64,000 nucleotides of DNA, from positions 2,294,001 to 2,358,000 of the forward strand of contig NZ_CP099466.1 in assembly GCF_023921125.1 (NCBI RefSeq), in the 5' to 3' direction. Shown one piece after another: positions 59,980-64,000 of this stretch (position 1 is the first letter of the stretch; each line of letters opens with the position of its first letter). The position numbers and the translations under genes are program-made. The DNA is from Arthrobacter caoxuetaonis. Its GTDB lineage: Bacteria; Actinomycetota; Actinomycetes; Actinomycetales; Micrococcaceae. Below the pieces are notes generated by a model. It was not told the origin of the DNA. It made no database searches and was given only the letters and a program-made list of their open reading frames with translations.

Positions 59980-60942
59980 TCAGTTGCCGCCCGAAGCCTT
60001 GACAGGAGTCTCGATGATCCCGCCTACAGAGGTGGGGTCGGACATCAGCCTGATGAGGTCCTCTGCTGCCTCGGCGATGGCGGAGGTGTAGTCCCAACTG
60101 ATGATTGCAGTGATGTCACCAGCCTCATATGCAGCCATGCCGCCTTCGCCGCCTCCACCGGCGACGATGCACGCGGGCGTCTTGTTCGCGGCCTTAAAGG
60201 CACCAACCGCGCCGAGTGCAGTCTCGTCACTCGCCGCGATAATGACGTCCGCGTCGGGATGAGCGATGAGAAGCTGTGAGACCGCGGTCTGCGCACTGGC
60301 AAGGTCCGCTCCCTCCGCAGTTCCGACGATCTCCACGTCGGGGGCACCAGCGGCAAATGAAGCATAGATTGCCTCGTTCACGGCAGCAGACCCGCCAGCG
60401 GAATCAGGCGGCGACAGGAACAAGGCTTCGTGTCCATCCTGGACTGCGCAGCTCGCCGCTGCCTCACCGATCGCAGTACCGTACTTAACGAAGCTAGGGG
60501 TGTCAAAGGCTATGCCTGGCTGCGGACCTTCGAAGCCGAGTGACATCGGCGGCCCTTCGATGACCGCGGGGATGCCGGCGCTTTGAAGCGCCTCCACGCT
60601 TTGAGCCGCAGCTTCAGGGGCTACTGGAAAAACCCACGCACCGACTATGCTTCGAGTGTCGAGCGCCTGCTGGATTTGCTGCGCCTGCTTAACGGGGTCG
60701 AAGTTCGCGTCATGAACAACTACCGTGTACCCCTGCGCCTCCATTTCCTCAGTTACTCCTGCGGCGAGCGCGCTAACCACGTCGATCTGAGCCGACGGCG
60801 AAAAGAACGCAATCTCCCCCTTCGCGTCCGCGGACTCAGAGGGCGCATCGGCCGTCGAGGCAGCTCCGGCGCAACCAGAAAGGGCGAACAGTCCGACGGT
60901 GAACACCGCGCCAGCGAAAACGATACTACGAGGCTTCTTCAT
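59980..60942 (-). CDS. Sugar-type ABC transporter substrate-binding lipoprotein
   Basis: The 320-residue lipoprotein begins MKKPRSIVFAGAVFTV and has a lipobox LSGC with Cys24 as the lipid anchor. The mature part is a periplasmic-binding-protein type I fold (Peripla_BP_4): IAFFSPSAQIDVVSALAAGV, QQIQQALDTRSIVGAWVFPV and DADVIIAASDETALGAVGAFKA. Family members bind ribose, xylose and other sugars, autoinducer-2 or cyclic polyols. AAGGAG precedes the ATG. Its promoter region holds operator 4, so the ligand may be a glycoside or an unusual substrate of the cluster. Confidence 0.9.
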   Translation of the reverse strand: MKKPRSIVFAGAVFTVGLFALSGCAGAASTADAPSESADAKGEIAFFSPSAQIDVVSALAAGVTEEMEAQGYTVVVHDANFDPVKQAQQIQQALDTRSIVGAWVFPVAPEAAAQSVEALQSAGIPAVIEGPPMSLGFEGPQPGIAFDTPSFVKYGTAIGEAAASCAVQDGHEALFLSPPDSAGGSAAVNEAIYASFAAGAPDVEIVGTAEGADLASAQTAVSQLLIAHPDADVIIAASDETALGAVGAFKAANKTPACIVAGGGGEGGMAAYEAGDITAIISWDYTSAIAEAAEDLIRLMSDPTSVGGIIETPVKASGGN

Positions 60943-60990
60943 TGAAACTCCTTGTACGAGGGCTGCTCCGCCCAGGGAAGGCACTTTATC

Positions 60991-61018
60991 GATGCTGTAC
61001 TGGACTGTACAGGCCAGT
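60991..61018. promoter_or_regulatory. Operator 4 of catabolic cluster
   Basis: The core ACTGGACTGTACAGG at 60999-61013 differs from ACTGTACNGTACAGT at two positions. It is preceded by ATGCTGT and followed by CCAGT, repeating the outer arms ATACTG and CAGTAT of operator 1 in part. It lies about 57 bases before the ATG of the binding-protein gene. Confidence 0.68.
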
Positions 61019-61020
61019 TC

Positions 61021-61411
61021 TATCGATTCGCAATGATTAGGCGCAGATGATCTGAATTCGCTTCGGCCGCGTCACAAGTGACCCGCAGGCCTCCCGCCCA
61101 TGGAACATGTAAGAGGCATCCGGGCAGCTGCAAGGTACTAACGGGATGCGAGGCCATTTTGTCAGGCGCCTTACGCGGCGCTTTCCGGAGCTCATACATA
61201 GCGGCGGCTCGCCCCAGCGCGCAGCCGCGGGCACTGGATGCCCGTCACCATCGATTGGGTGTGGGCCATGGTCAGACTTTGCGGCACTCGGTTTCCTGGG
61301 GACCGCCGTATACAGCGGGAGCATTCTGCCACCCGGGCAGCCGGAGATGGCCGTGCCGAACGACTGCTCTCGCCGTGCGCAGGCCTTCCTGCCGCAAAGG
61401 CCCAGGAAAGC
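61021..61411. other. Gap with no recognised gene before the tRNA-Lys pair
   Basis: About 390 bases lie between operator 4 and the terminator of the first tRNA-Lys. Several overlapping frames are open on both strands because of the high GC, but none shows a family motif or ribosome site, and some start inside the tRNA gene. No integrase or direct repeat of the tRNA end was seen. Confidence 0.4.
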
Positions 61412-61454
61412 AAAAAGGTCCGGAATCCCTGTATCATCAGGGCTTTCCGGACCT
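61412..61454 (-). terminator. Terminator of first tRNA-Lys
   Basis: AGGTCCGGAA and TTCCGGACCT pair, with CCCTG/CAGGG continuing inside, followed on the minus strand by a T run. It lies seven bases beyond the tRNA 3' end. Confidence 0.85.
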
Positions 61455-61460
61455 CGCTGG

Positions 61461-61533
61461 TGCACCCCCCGGGACTTGAACCCGGAACCCATTGATTAAG
61501 AGTCAATTGCTCTGCCAATTGAGCTAGAGGTGC
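61461..61533 (-). tRNA. tRNA-Lys (CUU), copy 1
   Basis: The minus strand folds as a 73-base cloverleaf with acceptor GCACCTC/GGGGTGC (one wobble pair), anticodon loop GACTCTTAATC giving CUU (lysine) and T loop GGTTCAAGTCC. CCA is not encoded. Identical in all 73 bases to copy 2. Confidence 0.95.
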
Positions 61534-61640
61534 TTGGCGGTGTGCATCCCTGCCTGGGTCATGTTTCCCCCGGCCGATCAGCAACGACAAGTTACTCTAC
61601 CAGCTTTTTCGCCCCGCCACGAACAGCCCGCAAGGGATGC

Positions 61641-61680
61641 AAAAAAGGCCCGCTGCTCCCGGACGGGAGCAGCGGACCTT
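61641..61680 (-). terminator. Terminator of second tRNA-Lys
   Basis: AAGGCCCGCTGCTCCCG pairs with CGGGAGCAGCGGACCTT apart from one wobble, followed on the minus strand by six T residues. It starts six bases from the 3' end of tRNA copy 2. Confidence 0.88.
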
Positions 61681-61685
61681 GTCTG

Positions 61686-61758
61686 TGCACCCCCCGGGAC
61701 TTGAACCCGGAACCCATTGATTAAGAGTCAATTGCTCTGCCAATTGAGCTAGAGGTGC
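61686..61758 (-). tRNA. tRNA-Lys (CUU), copy 2
   Basis: All 73 bases equal copy 1. The flanks differ and each copy has its own terminator, so the duplication is not a recent block copy of the flanking DNA, or the flanks have since been replaced. Confidence 0.95.
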
Positions 61759-61875
61759 TGGCAGTCTTGGAGGTTTCGACGGCCGGAATTTCGGCGTTTG
61801 AAGCGTCCGCAACGACATGAAACTCTACCAGCTGTTTTCGGCAAAAGCGAAATCCGGGCCGCTTTGAGAGGCGTC

Positions 61876-62292
61876 TCACACTGCGTCAGGTCCGGGCCTG
61901 CGGCGCGGGTCATCGGCAGGTACCACCAGCTCCCCCGGCAGGCCCCGCCATTCAGGCCCGTCATGCACTACCCACGTTCTTGGCGAACTACTCACACCCG
62001 CGTCCAGTGTGATCACCTCGACCGTTTCCCTGCCTCCGCCTGCGGGCCCGTCCTTCCACCCTGGAAGCGCTTCTCCTTCCGCCTCCTTGACAGCAGTGAC
62101 GGCTTCCGCAGAACTGCTGGATCCTTTTGCCGGATCTGCGGGGCGCCGGACCCTGCTGATCACCGGGTGGCGGAGCATCCTTCGGACCAATGCACCTGCT
62201 CCGGCTGCAGCTGCGCCCAGGATCGCTCCCGCAGCCAGCGCGAGGGCAGGCGCGGTTCCCGCCGGGCGGTGTGCAAATGGAGACGGACTCAC
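61876..62292 (-). CDS. Small membrane-anchored hypothetical protein
   Basis: The 138-residue product has one hydrophobic stretch near the N-terminus (APALALAAGAILGAAAAGAGALV), then a polar, charged tail (ETVEVITLDAG, WVVHDGPEWRGLPGELVVP) with no recognised motif. The start would be a GTG at 62292; an AAAGG is close, perhaps too close, to it. It is divergent from the peptide-binding protein gene. The coding call is moderate. Confidence 0.5.
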   Translation of the reverse strand: MSPSPFAHRPAGTAPALALAAGAILGAAAAGAGALVRRMLRHPVISRVRRPADPAKGSSSSAEAVTAVKEAEGEALPGWKDGPAGGGRETVEVITLDAGVSSSPRTWVVHDGPEWRGLPGELVVPADDPRRRPGPDAV

Positions 62293-62515
62293 CTTTCGAA
62301 GCTACGGCGGCCGTGCCCCCTATGTCCATCGATTCACTTCGGAGTGCCCGGCCGCGCACGTAACCGAATTGTGACCGGGCCCAGCATGCTTAGCGTCCCA
62401 AAGCATGCGCGGTGTGCCAGTAGGCTCTGACCATGGTTTTGTGTTGCACGACACAAACGTGCGCTGCGGTCCGACCGGCCGCAGCGATACTCACCGCCCC
62501 AGAGGAGATAGAACA

Positions 62516-64000
62516 ATGACCCTTGCTGGCAGATTCACTCTCAGCCGGTCTGCCCGGCGACGGGCAGCCGCCCTGACTGCCGGCCTGGCCATGAGCGCTC
62601 TTGTGCTCTCCGGCTGCGCCGAAAGCAACCGCGATGCCGCAGACGACGGCGCCACTGCCTCTGAGGTGGACGGCACGTTCGTCTTCGCCGCATCCTCGGA
62701 CCCCAAGACCCTGGATCCGGCCTTCGCCTCCGACGGCGAATCCTTCCGCGTCAGCCGCCAGATCTTCGAAGGCCTTGTCGGCGTCGAACCCGGAACCGCC
62801 GATCCGGCGCCGCTGCTCGCCAAGTCCTGGGAGACCTCCGAGGACGCCCTGACCTACACCTTCGCCCTCGAAGAAGGCGTCACCTTCCACGACGGCACTC
62901 CGTTCAACGGCGAGGCCGTCTGCGCGAACTTCGACCGCTGGTACAACTTCACGGGCATCCAGCAGGCCGAAAGCCAGGCCTACTACTACAGCAAGCTGTT
63001 CAAGGGCTTCGCTGACACCCCTGAAAACGCCACGTACGAGTCCTGCGAAGCTACCGGCGAGAACGAAGCCGTCGTGACCCTGGCGAAGCCGTTCGCCGGC
63101 TTCATAGCGGCACTGTCCCTTCCGGCCTTCTCCATGCAGAGCCCCGCCGCCATGGAAGAGTTCGCCGCTAACGATGCCTCCGGCACCGCTGAGGCACCGG
63201 AACTGACCGAATACGCCAAGTCGCACCCGACCGGCACCGGCCCCTTCAAGTTCGAGGGCTGGGAAGTCGGCAACCAGATCAAGCTTTCCGCCAACGAGGA
63301 TTACTGGGGCGAGCAGGGACAGGTCACGGACATCATCTTCCGCGTCATCGATGATCCCAACTCCCGCCGCCAGTCCCTGCAGTCCGGTGACATTGACGGT
63401 TATGACCTGGTGGCCCCGGCAGATACCCAGGCACTGGCCGACGCCGGCTTCAAGGTCATTCCGCGTGATCCCTTCACCATCCTCTACCTGGGCATGAACC
63501 AGAAGGTCGAGCAGCTTGCCGACCCGCTGGTCCGGCAGGCGATCGCCCACGCGATCGACAAGGAAGCGCTGGTCAACCAGACCCTTCCCGAAGGCACCAA
63601 GGTTGCAACGCAGTTCATTCCCGACGTCGTCAACGGCTACAACGAAGACGTCACCACGTACGAGTACGACCCCGAGAAGGCCAAGGAACTGCTCGCCGAA
63701 GCCGGTTACCCGGACGGCTTCACGGTGGACTTCAACTACCCCACCGGTGTCTCCCGCCCGTACATGCCGACTCCCGAGCAGGTGTTCTCCAACATTTCCG
63801 CACAGCTGGAGGAAGTGGGCATCACCGTCAACCCGCAGCCGAGCAAGTGGTCCCCGGACTACCTTGACCGTGTGCAGGCCACTGAAGATCACGGCATCCA
63901 CCTGCTGGGCTGGACCGGCGACTACAACGACACCGACAACTTCGTGGGAGTGTTCTTCGGCCAGGAGAAGCCCGAATTCGGCTTCTCCAACCCGGAGATC
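62516..64000 (+). CDS. Peptide/nickel-type ABC transporter substrate-binding lipoprotein, 5' part
   Basis: The frame is open from the ATG at 62516 to the right edge (495 codons), so the C-terminus lies outside. GAGGAG precedes the start. Residues 1-34 form a lipoprotein signal with lipobox LSGC (Cys34). The mature part is SBP_bac_5 (DppA/OppA family): KTLDPAFASDGESFRVSRQIFEG near residue 65, then LAKSWETSEDALTYTFAL, GVTFHDGTPFNGEAVCANFDRW, PTGTGPFKFEGWEVG and GMNQKVEQLADPLVRQAIAHAID. It binds peptides or similar oligomers for import; the permease and ATPase genes are expected just beyond the window. It does not look linked to the catabolic cluster. Confidence 0.93.
   Translation, partial: MTLAGRFTLSRSARRRAAALTAGLAMSALVLSGCAESNRDAADDGATASEVDGTFVFAASSDPKTLDPAFASDGESFRVSRQIFEGLVGVEPGTADPAPLLAKSWETSEDALTYTFALEEGVTFHDGTPFNGEAVCANFDRWYNFTGIQQAESQAYYYSKLFKGFADTPENATYESCEATGENEAVVTLAKPFAGFIAALSLPAFSMQSPAAMEEFAANDASGTAEAPELTEYAKSHPTGTGPFKFEGWEVGNQIKLSANEDYWGEQGQVTDIIFRVIDDPNSRRQSLQSGDIDGYDLVAPADTQALADAGFKVIPRDPFTILYLGMNQKVEQLADPLVRQAIAHAIDKEALVNQTLPEGTKVATQFIPDVVNGYNEDVTTYEYDPEKAKELLAEAGYPDGFTVDFNYPTGVSRPYMPTPEQVFSNISAQLEEVGITVNPQPSKWSPDYLDRVQATEDHGIHLLGWTGDYNDTDNFVGVFFGQEKPEFGFSNPEI

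Noticed and set aside
61037..61492. A 151-codon frame on the minus strand starting in tRNA-Lys
   Set aside because: It begins inside the tRNA, has no family features and crosses the tRNA terminator.
62390..63901. A 503-codon open frame on the minus strand
   Set aside because: It lies opposite the peptide-binding lipoprotein gene, which has a signal peptide, ribosome site and family motifs. The minus frame is open only because of high GC.

Overview
The window looks like a chromosomal segment of a high-GC Gram-positive actinobacterium close to Arthrobacter and its relatives (Micrococcaceae). The basis is the high GC, GTG starts, the housekeeping proteins, a 16S-23S-5S operon without spacer tRNAs, and actinobacterial-style ilvBNC. 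Assignment below family is inference.

Layout. (1) 1-9.2 kb: the 5' part of a CgeB-like glycosyltransferase runs off the left edge. It is followed by thiL, a DUF1697 gene, tRNA-Glu, tRNA-Gln and a four-gene block (FAH hydrolase, membrane protein, gltX, HAD phosphatase). Next come a 22-bp tandem repeat and a lower-GC glycosyltransferase gene. (2) 9.5-15.3 kb: one rRNA operon on the minus strand with a recognisable promoter and matching leader and spacer boxes. (3) 15.6-25.2 kb: an MBL hydrolase with ilvE, leuB, a NarL-type two-component system, and a MacB-like ABC exporter. (4) 25.3-38.4 kb: metG, a second ABC exporter, serA, ilvBNC with an attenuator leader peptide, ilvD, a 2-hydroxyacid dehydrogenase and tRNA-Leu. 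leuB and ilvB share a near-identical 17-bp operator-like palindrome. (5) 38.4-39.6 kb: a Bcp peroxiredoxin and a MarR regulator. (6) 39.8-61.0 kb: a dense catabolic gene cluster. (7) 61.4-64 kb: two identical tRNA-Lys genes, a small hypothetical gene and the start of a peptide-type ABC binding protein that runs off the right edge.

The catabolic cluster is the most unusual part. It encodes four HsaA/acyl-CoA-dehydrogenase-fold flavin monooxygenases (two paralogous pairs), three SnoaL-like proteins, a flavin reductase and an NADPH-dependent FMN reductase. It also has an MhpA-like FAD hydroxylase, a VOC dioxygenase-like protein, an FAH-type C-C hydrolase, an acetoacetyl-CoA-synthetase-like ligase and a thiolase. 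An MFS transporter, a sugar-type (CUT2) ABC importer and two TetR regulators complete it. The order of chemistries (hydroxylation, ring opening, C-C hydrolysis, CoA activation, thiolysis) points to breakdown of a phenolic or polycyclic compound whose identity cannot be read from the sequence.

Four copies of a palindrome close to ACTGTACNGTACAGT lie in front of four separate transcription units of this cluster, one of them between a TetR gene and a divergent monooxygenase gene. This suggests a local regulon that ties import to degradation. A different palindrome lies in front of the SnoaL/FMN-reductase operon next to the other TetR gene.
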